DNA of 8,486 nucleotides from Haemophilus parahaemolyticus (GCF_018373095.1 NZ_JAHAHT010000079.1:1-8486), one strand, 5' to 3'. Positions 1 through 6,605 are shown, numbered from the stretch's first letter. The notes: a model not told the origin generated them from the sequence alone. Numbers and translations: made by a program.

Positions 1-1
1 A

Positions 2-946
2 GCTCGCATTAACTGGCGTAAAGAAAATGCCTTGATGTTCAATGAGCAAGGCGATTATTCATTTGAGCTAAATGAAGATGGTTCTGTGCGTGAAATTCAC
101 TTAGAATTCCGCCGCATTGCTAACCAAATCATCGAAGAGTGTATGATTATTGCCAATATTTGTGCGGCACAATTCTTGGCAAATCACGCCAAAACGGGCG
201 TATTTAACACCCATGCAGGGTTTGAACCGAAAAATATGGAAGCCGTTAGAACCTTCTTGTTAAATACTTTAACCGATGAAACCACAGCAGAAGATCAACT
301 TGCTGAGCTTAATGATCGTTATTCTGCAGAAAAATTAGCAACATTAGAAGGATACTGTGCAATGCAACGTGATGTGCGTGAGTTTCCAGAAAACTTCTTG
401 GAGCTACGTTTACGCCGTTATCTCACTTTCGCAGAATTTAAAGCAGAAGTTGCTCCGCACTTTGGTTTGGGGATCAGCCATTATGCGACTTGGACCTCGC
501 CCATCCGTAAATATAGTGATATGGTGAACCATCGTTTAATCAAACAAGTGTTAGCAGACAAAGCGACAACTTGTGTTGAACAGAGCATTTTAGACCGCTT
601 GCAGGAAGCACGTAAGCAAAACCGAATGGTTGAGCGTGATATTACAGACTGGTTATATGCTCGCTACTTACACCCGATGGTGGAACAAGCGGTCGAATTT
701 GAATGCGAACTTGCAGATGTTTCACGTGGCGGCTTACGTGCAAGAGTAATTGACAACGGGGCTTCTATTTTCGTGCCATTCTCAACACTTCACGATGAGA
801 AAACTGAAATAGATTTTCGTCCAGAAGCGTTAGCAATTTACATCAAAGGTGAAAAAGCCTACCAAATCGGACAAAAAGTGAAGGTAAAACTTACGGAAGT
901 ACGATTAGATACCCGCTCGATTGTAGGGCAGTTAGTCGAAGAGTAG
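2..946 (+). CDS. rnb: Exoribonuclease II (RNase II), C-terminal 314 residues, 5' end outside window
   Basis: RNase II degrades single-stranded RNA processively from the 3' end in the cytoplasm. The reading frame is open from base 2 to the TAG at 944-946, so the start codon and N-terminal cold-shock domains lie outside the window. The internal TTG/ATG near 32 is not the start, because homology to E. coli RNase II (644 aa) continues upstream of it (NWRKENALMF). The fragment covers the end of the RNB catalytic domain. It contains the IIEECMIIANICAA helix, the YATWTSPIRKYSDM motif with the arginine equivalent to E. coli Arg500, and NRMVERD with the Glu542 equivalent. A C-terminal S1 domain follows (about the last 90 residues, starting near FECELADVSRGGLRARV). 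No frameshift or missing key residue is visible in this part. A terminator begins 5 bp after the stop. Identification rests on recalled family sequence and is very firm. Confidence 0.97.
   Translation, partial: ARINWRKENALMFNEQGDYSFELNEDGSVREIHLEFRRIANQIIEECMIIANICAAQFLANHAKTGVFNTHAGFEPKNMEAVRTFLLNTLTDETTAEDQLAELNDRYSAEKLATLEGYCAMQRDVREFPENFLELRLRRYLTFAEFKAEVAPHFGLGISHYATWTSPIRKYSDMVNHRLIKQVLADKATTCVEQSILDRLQEARKQNRMVERDITDWLYARYLHPMVEQAVEFECELADVSRGGLRARVIDNGASIFVPFSTLHDEKTEIDFRPEALAIYIKGEKAYQIGQKVKVKLTEVRLDTRSIVGQLVEE
685..693 (+). repeat. DNA uptake signal sequence, Apl type
   Basis: This is a perfect ACAAGCGGT core followed by CGAATTTGAA, close to the AT-rich flank of the Actinobacillus pleuropneumoniae-type uptake signal. 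It lies inside rnb. A one-mismatch copy (GCAAGCGGT, - strand) lies at 594-602 in the same gene. Such repeats favour uptake of same-family DNA by competent Pasteurellaceae. Confidence 0.8.
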
Positions 947-950
947 TAAG

Positions 951-987
951 AAAATCCCTAGTTGGTTAAAACCACTAGGGATTTTTG
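951..987. terminator. Bidirectional intrinsic terminator between convergent rnb and lysC
   Basis: Arms at 951-965 and 972-986 pair as AAAATCCCTAGT(t)GG with CCACTAGGGATTTT. There is one bulged T and a 6-nt loop. The arm ends are A-rich on the left and T-rich on the right, so the transcript of either strand ends in a U-run. It starts 5 bp after the rnb stop and ends 12 bp before the lysC stop on the other strand, so it can serve both genes. Confidence 0.9.
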
Positions 988-998
988 TATTATGTCTA

Positions 999-2348
999 TT
1001 AGAACAACCCAGCGTGTAATGCACGGACAACGTCATCAGCTTCACTGTTTTTGATAAGTGTACAAACGTTGTTAGTGCTTGCACCATAGCTGATTAAACG
1101 TACGTTAAAGCGTTCTAAATGGTGGAATAACTGTTTTGCTACGCCTGCTTGGGTGTGTAAGTTATTACCAATAATCGCGACTAAAGCGAGGTCATTTTCT
1201 ACTTGAACGTGACAAAGTTCTCTTAATTCATCTAATAAATCTTGGGAAAGCATTTCTGCCCCTGTTGAGGCTGATCCTGTTTTATCTAGCGTTAATGCGA
1301 TGCTTACTTCTGAAGTGGTGATGACATCTACAGAAATATTATGTTTTGCTAAAATAGCGAAAACATTTGCTAAGAAACCTTTGGCATGGAGCATTGAAAG
1401 GCTTGAAAGCGTGAGTAAGGTTTGATTGCGACGTAAAGCAATTGCACGGAAAGTTGGGCGAGGTTGAGGATCGCGAGTTACCCAAGTACCGCCTTGTTCT
1501 GGAGCTTTGCTTGAACCAACGAATACTGGGATATTACTACGCACCGCAGGTAATAAGGTTGCAGGGTGAAGCACTTTTGCCCCGAAAGTTGCCATTTCAG
1601 CCGCTTCGTTAAATGCCATCGTGTCGATACGTTTTGCATTTGGCTCAACACGTGGATCTGTAGTGTAGATACCTGGTACGTCAGTCCAGATCAACACATC
1701 ATCTGCGTTTAATACTTCTGCTAAAAGTGCAGCAGAGTAGTCTGAACCGCCACGACCTAATGTCGTGGTTTTACCTTCATCATCACGACCGATAAAACCT
1801 TGTGTAATCGCCACTTTGCCTTCTGTGATAAGTGGTTTTAAAATCGCATCAGATTGTAATTTGGTTTTTTCATCGTTTGGTGCTGCTTTACCATAGTGGT
1901 TGTTCGTTGCCACGATTTCACGCACATCTACCCAAACGGCAGGATAGTTACGTTCTACACATAATTGAGTGAAGATTTTGGTAGACATCATCTCGCCGTG
2001 AGAGATGAGTTCATCCGCAAGTGCGGTTGAAGTGGCAAGGCTTGCTGATTCGGCAAGTGCTTCAATGTGAGCTAATAATTTATCAATTTGAGCTGAAATT
2101 TCTGCTTGATGTTGTAATTTTTCGATAATGTTATATTGAATTGAGCGAACAGCTGCGATGATTTCATCGCGACGTGCTTTTTCACAACCGTTTGCGAGCT
2201 CAACTAAATAGTTGGTTACTCCTGCAGATGCAGATAATACCACAACGCGAGTGTTTGGATCTTGAGTTACGATATTTGCACATAATGACATCGCTTCGAA
2301 ATTAGCGACACTTGTACCACCAAATTTAGCCACAGAAAGTTTAGACAT
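999..2348 (-). CDS. lysC: Lysine-sensitive aspartokinase III
   Basis: It phosphorylates aspartate to 4-aspartyl phosphate, the first step toward lysine, diaminopimelate, threonine and methionine. At 449 aa it has the same length as E. coli LysC and aligns end to end. The kinase domain (about 1-290) shows KFGGTS at 8-13, SHGE at 116-119, GRGGSD at 198-203 and WTDVPGIYTTDPR at 221-233. The C-terminal ACT domains follow (about 300-449). They keep the lysine-site signature: MLHAKGFL near 319-326 and ISVDVITTSEVS near 338-349. Feedback inhibition by lysine is therefore expected. There is no fused homoserine dehydrogenase domain, which separates it from ThrA and MetL. The ATG is supported by an AGGAAA Shine-Dalgarno (2357-2362, 8-nt spacing) and by the conserved N-terminus. 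The gene sits alone behind a lysine riboswitch, so lysine should control both synthesis and activity. Confidence 0.97.
   Translation of the reverse strand: MSKLSVAKFGGTSVANFEAMSLCANIVTQDPNTRVVVLSASAGVTNYLVELANGCEKARRDEIIAAVRSIQYNIIEKLQHQAEISAQIDKLLAHIEALAESASLATSTALADELISHGEMMSTKIFTQLCVERNYPAVWVDVREIVATNNHYGKAAPNDEKTKLQSDAILKPLITEGKVAITQGFIGRDDEGKTTTLGRGGSDYSAALLAEVLNADDVLIWTDVPGIYTTDPRVEPNAKRIDTMAFNEAAEMATFGAKVLHPATLLPAVRSNIPVFVGSSKAPEQGGTWVTRDPQPRPTFRAIALRRNQTLLTLSSLSMLHAKGFLANVFAILAKHNISVDVITTSEVSIALTLDKTGSASTGAEMLSQDLLDELRELCHVQVENDLALVAIIGNNLHTQAGVAKQLFHHLERFNVRLISYGASTNNVCTLIKNSEADDVVRALHAGLF
2019..2027 (+). repeat. Isolated Hin-type uptake core (AAGTGCGGT)
   Basis: This is a perfect 9-mer of the H. 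influenzae-type uptake signal, inside lysC. The bases after it (TGAAGTGG) lack the expected AT-rich flank, and it is the only such core seen. It may be a chance match. All the other good cores in the window are of the Apl type. Confidence 0.3.
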
Positions 2349-2354
2349 AATAAA

Positions 2355-2405
2355 AATTTCCTATTAAGGGACGATGTTGTGATTTTAGTGATTCGAAAGG
2401 AAATT
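2355..2405 (-). promoter_or_regulatory. lysC expression platform: Shine-Dalgarno-sequestering helix
   Basis: On the lysC mRNA, AGGAAAUU (complement of 2355-2362), which contains the Shine-Dalgarno sequence, is perfectly complementary over 8 nt to AAUUUCCU (complement of 2398-2405). The intervening loop is 35 nt. Formation of this helix would hide the ribosome site. The upstream arm can instead pair with the 5' strand of the last aptamer helix (see Findings). No U-run terminator is visible between aptamer and start codon, so control at translation is the simplest reading. The pairing is seen directly; the regulatory role is inferred. Confidence 0.6.
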
Positions 2406-2433
2406 GAGTAGATTTGTGGGCGAGCCATTCCAT

Positions 2434-2615
2434 CAGAGCACTCCATTGAAATCGCGTTAAACACAATTTCAATGACAGCTAGTAGGATTCAACCTGACCT
2501 AGCCGATGTTCATTCCAGTCTAGTGAATTCACACCTCGGCAAGCACTCCCATCAATTAATCGTCAAACGGCCCTAGTTGCCTAGAATTAATCTGCCTGAG
2601 TGTTGCGCCTCTCTG
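2434..2615 (-). promoter_or_regulatory. Lysine riboswitch (L-box) aptamer upstream of lysC
   Basis: Read on the - strand, the leader shows the conserved L-box landmarks in order: AGAGGCGCAAC at the 5' end, GGGAGUGCUUGCCGAGGUGU in the middle, AACAUCGGCU and then UUGAAUCCU...AGCUGUCA. The closing helix P1 is formed by CAGAG (complement of 2611-2615) with CUCUG (complement of 2434-2438). GCCGA and UCGGC form an internal helix. The last helix is a long hairpin, CAUUGAAAU with AUUUCAAUG, extended by four more pairs. The element of about 182 nt has the usual size for the class and sits directly ahead of lysC, as in E. coli. Lysine binding should lower lysC expression. Confidence 0.93.
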
Positions 2616-2640
2616 TTTCGCAAACGTTTGTCTAGCGAAA
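2616..2640. other. Leader-proximal hairpin with embedded PurR-like palindrome
   Basis: TTTCGC (2616-2621) pairs with GCGAAA (2635-2640). Inside is the perfect 10-bp palindrome CAAACGTTTG at 2621-2630. In RNA it would form a hairpin right at the 5' end of the lysC transcript, just before the aptamer. In DNA the centre resembles the LacI/PurR-family operator core (CGCAAACGTTT). Which reading is functional, if either, cannot be decided from the sequence. Confidence 0.35.
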
Positions 2641-2650
2641 ACTTAGCCCT

Positions 2651-2678
2651 AAAATACGTGATTTTAAGTAAGTGTCAA
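2651..2678 (-). promoter_or_regulatory. lysC promoter (sigma-70 type)
   Basis: On the - strand there is a perfect TTGACA -35 box (complement of 2673-2678), a 16-bp spacer and a TATTTT -10 box (complement of 2651-2656). The predicted start is near 2644, giving a leader of about 295 nt that contains the whole riboswitch. It begins 54 bp downstream of the glnE stop codon. Confidence 0.75.
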
Positions 2679-2732
2679 GGGAAAATTTTTAAAACATAAA
2701 GAGATGATGAAGAATTAAACAAACTAAACGTA

Positions 2733-5603
2733 TTATGCTAAATCCGTAAAAATTTGCGACCACATTTTCCCTACAAAATCCCGCTCTGCTTCAAATTCAC
2801 TCATCGGTACGCAACTTGGTTGGCGTAATAAATTCAAGTGATGAATACGGTTTCGCATTGCCGTGTAACAATGTTTAAGCTGTTCACCTGCTGGTTCGGT
2901 TAAAATGCAGCACGCCATTGCCGTATCTAAAATGCGGACATTATCCGACCAAACCGCCATCTCTGGCGAGGTTTCGGCATTTGCTAACACCAAATATTGG
3001 GCGATAAATTCAATATCAGTAATGCCACCTTTGTCGGTTTTTAAGTTAAATTCGACCGCTTGCGGTTGGGTTAAATGCTGATACATTTTGGCTCTCATTC
3101 CTGTAATTTCTGCTTTAAGCGTCACCACATCACGTTTTTTTGCTAAAGTTGATTGACGAATTTGATCAAATTCAGCTTTTAGACTTTCTGTACCATACAC
3201 GCATCTTGCTCGCACAAGTGCTTGGCTTTCCCACGTCCACGCCTCGTTTTTCTGGTAGAAATCGTAGGCATTGAAAGTACTGACTAAAAGACCTGCTTCG
3301 CCTGATGGTCGCAACCGCATATCCACTTCATATAACACGCCTGCACTGGTGTTGAGGTTAAAAATAGAGTTAATTTTTTGAGCTAATTTCAAGTAAAACT
3401 GATGGCTAGAGACAGATTTCCGTCCGCCAACTGTTTCGCTATTTTCAGGGGCATTGTGTAGGAAAACCAAGTCTAAATCGGAATTGTAGCCCAACTCAAT
3501 ACCGCCCAATTTTCCGTAGCCAATCACCGCAAAACCTTTTTCATTTTCGCCCAAATGCTCTGGTACGCCAAACCGTTGGCTCACTGCTTTCCACGCCATA
3601 TTTACTACCGCTCCGATAATCGCTTCAGCAAGGTAAGTGAGATGGTCACTAATTTTCATCACAGGCAACACGCCCATAATATCAGCTGAGGCGATGCGTA
3701 AAATCTGGCTCTGTTTGAATTGTCGCAATGCATCAATTAATGCTTCTTCGTCCTCTTCAGGAATACGAACCAAATAGTCGTTCAATGCAGGCTCGTAATC
3801 ACGGAAATCAATCACTTGCGTGAGCCCTTTATTGCTCATTAATTCATCCAATAACATTGGATAACGGGCAATCTGCTCGGCAATCATAATCGACTGACCA
3901 CAAAGTGTAATCAGCTGTGGCAAGATCTGCTCTTTTTCCGTAAGGAGCTCCAAATAGGTGGTTCGGGTCGTGATTTTATCTAAAATATTGAGCAATCGAG
4001 GCAGTAAAATTAGGTAATTCGGTTGGCTGAAAATTTTATCAAGCATTTTCGGCAACAAGGTTCTCAGCACTTCACGCCCACGCACGCCAATCGGTTTACG
4101 GCTCCAATCTTGTAGCGTTGTGGTAAGCCAGCGGAAAATCTCCGCATAATCCGCATTTTGCACAGCATACTCTTTCAGCACGCTTGCCAAATCTTCTTCG
4201 CTCATCTCCAGATGCAAAATATCTCGCCACAAGGTAATTTGCTCGTTTACAAGCGGTGGATTTTCTTCTTCATCTTTCCCAATCAGTGCATTAAACACCG
4301 CCCGCACTTTTTTCTGATATTGCCCCAAGACCTGCAAGAAATCCGCCCAATTTTGGATCGCGTGCTCTAGCCACGTTTCTCCTTGTTCAGTTTCAATCAA
4401 ATATTTCTGCGTAGCTAATATCAGGCATTGCTGAGCTTGTTCATCCGTTGGCAAGGTTTGGGTTTGCTTATCATCAAGTGCCTGTAACACATTCTCTACT
4501 TGGCGGAAGAATAGGTATGCGGTGCGTAAATCTGTTACTTGTTCTATAGTCAGTAAATTTAGCTCTGCCAAGCGAGGTAACACAGTCAATAGACTGCGTT
4601 CTTGTAAGATTTTATCGCGACCACCTCGCATCATTTGGAAAGTTTGCACAATAAATTCGATTTCACGAATGCCACCTGCACCCAGCTTGATGTTATCTAT
4701 CAGATTACGACGTACCACCTCGCGGCTGATTTTCTCTTTCATTTCTCGCAGTGATTGGATCGCACTAAAATCCAAGTAGCGGCGATAAACGAACGGACGC
4801 AACATCTGCTTTAAATAGCGATGGTTGAGATTGCTCAAATCTTCGCCCAAGATTTTCGCTTTAATCATCGCGTAACGTTCCCAATCTCGCCCTTGCTCTT
4901 GGTAATAGTCTTCCATTGAGGCAAAACTAAGCACTAATGCTCCGCTATCGCCAAACGGGCGCAAGCGTATATCGGTGCGATATGCAAAGCCCTCGGCAGT
5001 TACTTCATCTAATGCCCGAATTAAACGCTGCCCCAGTCTGGTAAAAAACTTGCTATTTTCGACCGCTTTCCGCCCACCCACGGTTTCGCCTGCATCAGGG
5101 TAGACAAAAATCAGGTCAATATCTGACGAGAAATTTAGCTCCCGCCCGCCCAATTTTCCCATTCCTAAAATCAGCAATTCTTGCGGTTCATTCAGACTAT
5201 TCATTGGCACGCCATATTCCGCACAGCAACGCTGATAGAGCCAATCACGCGCCTGTAAAATAATCGCCTCCGCCAAATCAGAAAGGGCTTGAAAAACAAA
5301 CTCAACGCTGGCTAATTTGTTCGATTGAATAAAGCTAAGTGTTGCCATTTCATGATGGCGAAACAAACGAAGTTCTTTGCCTAATTGCTCTTCATCTTGC
5401 ACATTTTGCAACGCTTGAGCTAAACGCTCCGTATAATGTGTGCAATCTTGCGGACTAGGCGAATGCTCAAACCATTGATTTAATAATTCAGGCTGAGATA
5501 AAAGCGTGCGTTTTACAAAACTAGACATTGAAATCGCATTCATAAGCGGTGGATTTTTTGCGATTTTTTGCGAAAGTGCTGGGGGGAATAGGGATAGTGG
5601 CAT
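2733..5603 (-). CDS. glnE: Bifunctional glutamine synthetase adenylyltransferase / adenylyl-removing enzyme
   Basis: It adds AMP to, and removes AMP from, glutamine synthetase in response to PII and glutamine, matching ammonia assimilation to nitrogen supply in the cytoplasm. At 956 aa it is close to E. coli GlnE (946 aa). Two nucleotidyltransferase-like halves are visible. The N-terminal adenylyl-removing half has GMGKLGG...NFSSDIDL with Asp161/Asp163, RTDIRLRPFG near 209-218 and GGIREIEFIVQ at 310-320. The C-terminal adenylyltransferase half has GYGKLGG...YNSDLDL with Asp709/Asp711, EVDMRLRPSG near 759-768 and GGITDIEFIAQY at 859-870. Both acidic pairs are intact, so both activities are expected. 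The ATG at 5603 is chosen because GGAG lies 5 nt upstream; Met21 and Met26 are weaker alternatives. priC lies 30 bp upstream on the same strand. No clear terminator follows the stop. Confidence 0.97.
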   Translation of the reverse strand: MPLSLFPPALSQKIAKNPPLMNAISMSSFVKRTLLSQPELLNQWFEHSPSPQDCTHYTERLAQALQNVQDEEQLGKELRLFRHHEMATLSFIQSNKLASVEFVFQALSDLAEAIILQARDWLYQRCCAEYGVPMNSLNEPQELLILGMGKLGGRELNFSSDIDLIFVYPDAGETVGGRKAVENSKFFTRLGQRLIRALDEVTAEGFAYRTDIRLRPFGDSGALVLSFASMEDYYQEQGRDWERYAMIKAKILGEDLSNLNHRYLKQMLRPFVYRRYLDFSAIQSLREMKEKISREVVRRNLIDNIKLGAGGIREIEFIVQTFQMMRGGRDKILQERSLLTVLPRLAELNLLTIEQVTDLRTAYLFFRQVENVLQALDDKQTQTLPTDEQAQQCLILATQKYLIETEQGETWLEHAIQNWADFLQVLGQYQKKVRAVFNALIGKDEEENPPLVNEQITLWRDILHLEMSEEDLASVLKEYAVQNADYAEIFRWLTTTLQDWSRKPIGVRGREVLRTLLPKMLDKIFSQPNYLILLPRLLNILDKITTRTTYLELLTEKEQILPQLITLCGQSIMIAEQIARYPMLLDELMSNKGLTQVIDFRDYEPALNDYLVRIPEEDEEALIDALRQFKQSQILRIASADIMGVLPVMKISDHLTYLAEAIIGAVVNMAWKAVSQRFGVPEHLGENEKGFAVIGYGKLGGIELGYNSDLDLVFLHNAPENSETVGGRKSVSSHQFYLKLAQKINSIFNLNTSAGVLYEVDMRLRPSGEAGLLVSTFNAYDFYQKNEAWTWESQALVRARCVYGTESLKAEFDQIRQSTLAKKRDVVTLKAEITGMRAKMYQHLTQPQAVEFNLKTDKGGITDIEFIAQYLVLANAETSPEMAVWSDNVRILDTAMACCILTEPAGEQLKHCYTAMRNRIHHLNLLRQPSCVPMSEFEAERDFVGKMWSQIFTDLA
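3055..3063 (-). repeat. DNA uptake signal sequence, Apl type, one mismatch
   Basis: The reverse complement reads GCAAGCGGT followed by CGAATTTAA, so 8 of 9 core bases and the AT-rich flank match. It is inside glnE. A second imperfect copy (ATAAGCGGT, + strand) lies at 5542-5550 near the glnE start. Confidence 0.6.
4249..4257 (+). repeat. DNA uptake signal sequence, Apl type
   Basis: Perfect ACAAGCGGT core inside glnE, followed by GGATTTTC. The third base after the core starts a T-rich run as expected, though the C that usually follows the core is absent. Confidence 0.7.
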
Positions 5604-5633
5604 AAAAGCTCCGCGTATTATTTTAGATATTGC

Positions 5634-6140
5634 CTATAAAGAATCGTTGGATAATGCTTCAATTGCATTTAAACAGCGCATTTTGCGAAATTCTGTCTCT
5701 TGAAGCTGGTGCTGATAAACTGTTTTTTCTTGTTCATTCTCCGCTTGAAATTGTTTCTCTAATAGCCAACTAATTTTTTCATTCAATGCTCGTAATGCTT
5801 TACGGTATTCCGTCAAACGCTTTTCAGTTGGTAAACTGTGTACATTTCGTGGAAAGCGATAAGAAGAGTAGAACAGCTCCTGCTTTTGAGATTGTTTTAG
5901 CGGCTTAATCGCGGTTAATAAGGCATCTATTTGATCTAGTAGTTTTTTTGAGTAGATCTCTGCGTGGTCTAATTGGCTTTGAGCTTGTAATAGTTGTGCG
6001 GTTTGGCGGATCTCTTCCATAAAAAAAATGATCTTAGCTTCTTTTTGAGTAAAAAAATGTCCAGAAATGACCGCTTGTTTCGATGCGAAAGGAGAAAATT
6101 GGTTTAAAATTTGTTCAATTTTATCGGTAAATTGCTGCAT
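5634..6140 (-). CDS. priC: Primosomal replication protein N'' (PriC)
   Basis: PriC recognises abandoned replication forks and helps reload the DnaB helicase, a restart route parallel to PriA-PriB. The product is 168 aa against 175 in E. coli. It is helical and charged, with no signal peptide or membrane segment. The family pattern is visible: an N-terminal FTDKIEQILNQF helix, an HFFTQKEAK region, a central FPRNVHSLPTEKRLTEYRKAL segment resembling the Pasteurellaceae PriC motif, and a long C-terminal helix ending RKMRCLNAIEAL. PriC is poorly conserved between families, so the call is less certain than its neighbours. The ATG at 6138-6140 is the only good start, but no clear Shine-Dalgarno precedes it (ATTATTTCTTTCATC), which suggests modest translation. 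It is probably the first gene of a priC-glnE operon, the gap being 30 bp. Confidence 0.8.
   Translation of the reverse strand: MQQFTDKIEQILNQFSPFASKQAVISGHFFTQKEAKIIFFMEEIRQTAQLLQAQSQLDHAEIYSKKLLDQIDALLTAIKPLKQSQKQELFYSSYRFPRNVHSLPTEKRLTEYRKALRALNEKISWLLEKQFQAENEQEKTVYQHQLQETEFRKMRCLNAIEALSNDSL
6070..6078 (-). repeat. DNA uptake signal sequence, Apl type
   Basis: The reverse complement is a perfect ACAAGCGGT followed by CATTTCTGG. It is inside priC. Together with the copies in rnb and glnE it supports placing the genome in the Apl branch of Pasteurellaceae. Confidence 0.75.
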
Positions 6141-6169
6141 GATGAAAGAAATAATGAGGTATTTTGGGC

Positions 6170-6197
6170 ATTATACCTTGCTTTATTGAGGATTCAA
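6170..6197 (-). promoter_or_regulatory. Putative priC-glnE promoter
   Basis: On the - strand there is a perfect TATAAT -10 box (complement of 6170-6175), a 16-bp spacer and TTGAAT as a 4/6 -35 match (complement of 6192-6197). The predicted start near 6163 gives a short leader of about 22 nt before the priC ATG. Confidence 0.6.
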
Positions 6198-6248
6198 TGG
6201 CTAAAAATTGGTAAAAAAACAAGCAAATTTGTAAATAAATGTCAAAAG

Positions 6249-6264
6249 TGTGAAGTAGTTCACA
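6249..6264. promoter_or_regulatory. CRP (cAMP receptor protein) binding site
   Basis: TGTGAAGTAGTTCACA is an exact TGTGA-N6-TCACA palindrome, flanked by A-rich sequence on both sides. This is the canonical CRP half-site pair. The competence variant (CRP-S) has TGCGA/TCGCA instead. Its centre at 6256.5 is about 93 bp upstream of the predicted priC start and well over 200 bp upstream of the main predicted porin start. Which gene it serves is open. Confidence 0.75.
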
Positions 6265-6455
6265 AAATATTTTTAATTTGTGCTTGAACTTTTATTTAAT
6301 GCATTAAAACAAATAAAGTCATTATTTTTCAATTAGTTACATATTTAATTATTCTGAAATGGAATGCTAAAAATTTTGATAGAAAACTCCATTTTTATTG
6401 TAACTATTTGATTTTTAAGGTATTTTAAAGAAAAGAGTGTAAGGGCTTAAAATTA

Positions 6456-6484
6456 TTGACACTGAATCTGCTTTTTGCCATTAT
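6456..6484 (+). promoter_or_regulatory. Porin promoter (sigma-70 type)
   Basis: There is a perfect TTGACA -35 box at 6456-6461, a 17-bp spacer and CATTAT at 6479-6484 as a 4/6 -10 box. The predicted start near 6491 gives a leader of about 115 nt before the porin ATG. Such a promoter fits an abundant outer-membrane protein. Confidence 0.7.
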
Positions 6485-6487
6485 GCA

Positions 6488-6564
6488 CTTGCATTAACAT
6501 TTAGTCCAATCAAGGCATTAAATGTGCGCAAGCTTTTAAGATAGTTCTTTAGTGAATAAAGAAC
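6488..6564 (+). other. Structured porin 5' leader with two hairpins
   Basis: The first hairpin pairs CTTGC (6488-6492) and ACATTTA (6497-6503) with TAAATGT (6519-6525) and GCAAG (6528-6532), with a small internal loop between the two blocks. The second is a perfect 8-bp stem, GTTCTTTA (6544-6551) with TAAAGAAC (6557-6564), and a 5-nt loop. Neither has a U-run, so they are not terminators. They leave the Shine-Dalgarno region (6595-6600) unpaired. mRNA stabilisation or a regulatory role is possible. Confidence 0.5.
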
Positions 6565-6605
6565 GTATTACTAAAACAAACCTTATAGATAGATAGGTGG
6601 TCATT

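Larger units (their letters stand above)
6141..6605. other. AT-rich intergenic region between divergent priC and porin genes
   Basis: This 465-bp stretch has no convincing gene on either strand. It holds the priC promoter (6170-6197), a CRP-type palindrome (6249-6264), a strong porin promoter (6456-6484) and the structured porin leader. The middle part (6265-6450) is very AT-rich. It contains a weak AT-rich inverted repeat, AAATGGA (6357-6363) with TCCATTT (6388-6394), followed by a short T-run. That is not enough to call a small RNA or a terminator. Confidence 0.7.

Noticed and set aside
2267..2464. 65-codon open frame on the - strand across the lysC start and leader
   Set aside because: It lies over the riboswitch and the lysC 5' end in another frame, and shows no family resemblance or ribosome site.
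4158..4779. Open frames on the + strand inside glnE (4158-4370 and 4522-4779)
   Set aside because: They are antisense shadows of a strongly conserved gene, with no recognisable domain or start signal.
5506..5703. 65-codon + strand frame across the priC-glnE junction
   Set aside because: It is antisense to the glnE start and priC end, has no ribosome site or homology, and is best explained as a shadow.
6357..6398. AAATGGA/TCCATTT inverted repeat with a short T-run in the priC-porin gap
   Set aside because: The stem is short and AT-rich with a loop of 24 nt, too weak to call a terminator or a small RNA.
6585..6596. Three ATAG tetranucleotide units directly before the porin Shine-Dalgarno sequence
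   Set aside because: Three units are too few to suggest slippage-based phase variation, and a change would alter neither the reading frame nor promoter spacing.
6597..6605. In-frame GTG start three codons upstream of the porin ATG
   Set aside because: The GTG overlaps the Shine-Dalgarno AGGTGG itself, and the signal peptide starts properly at the ATG (MKK).
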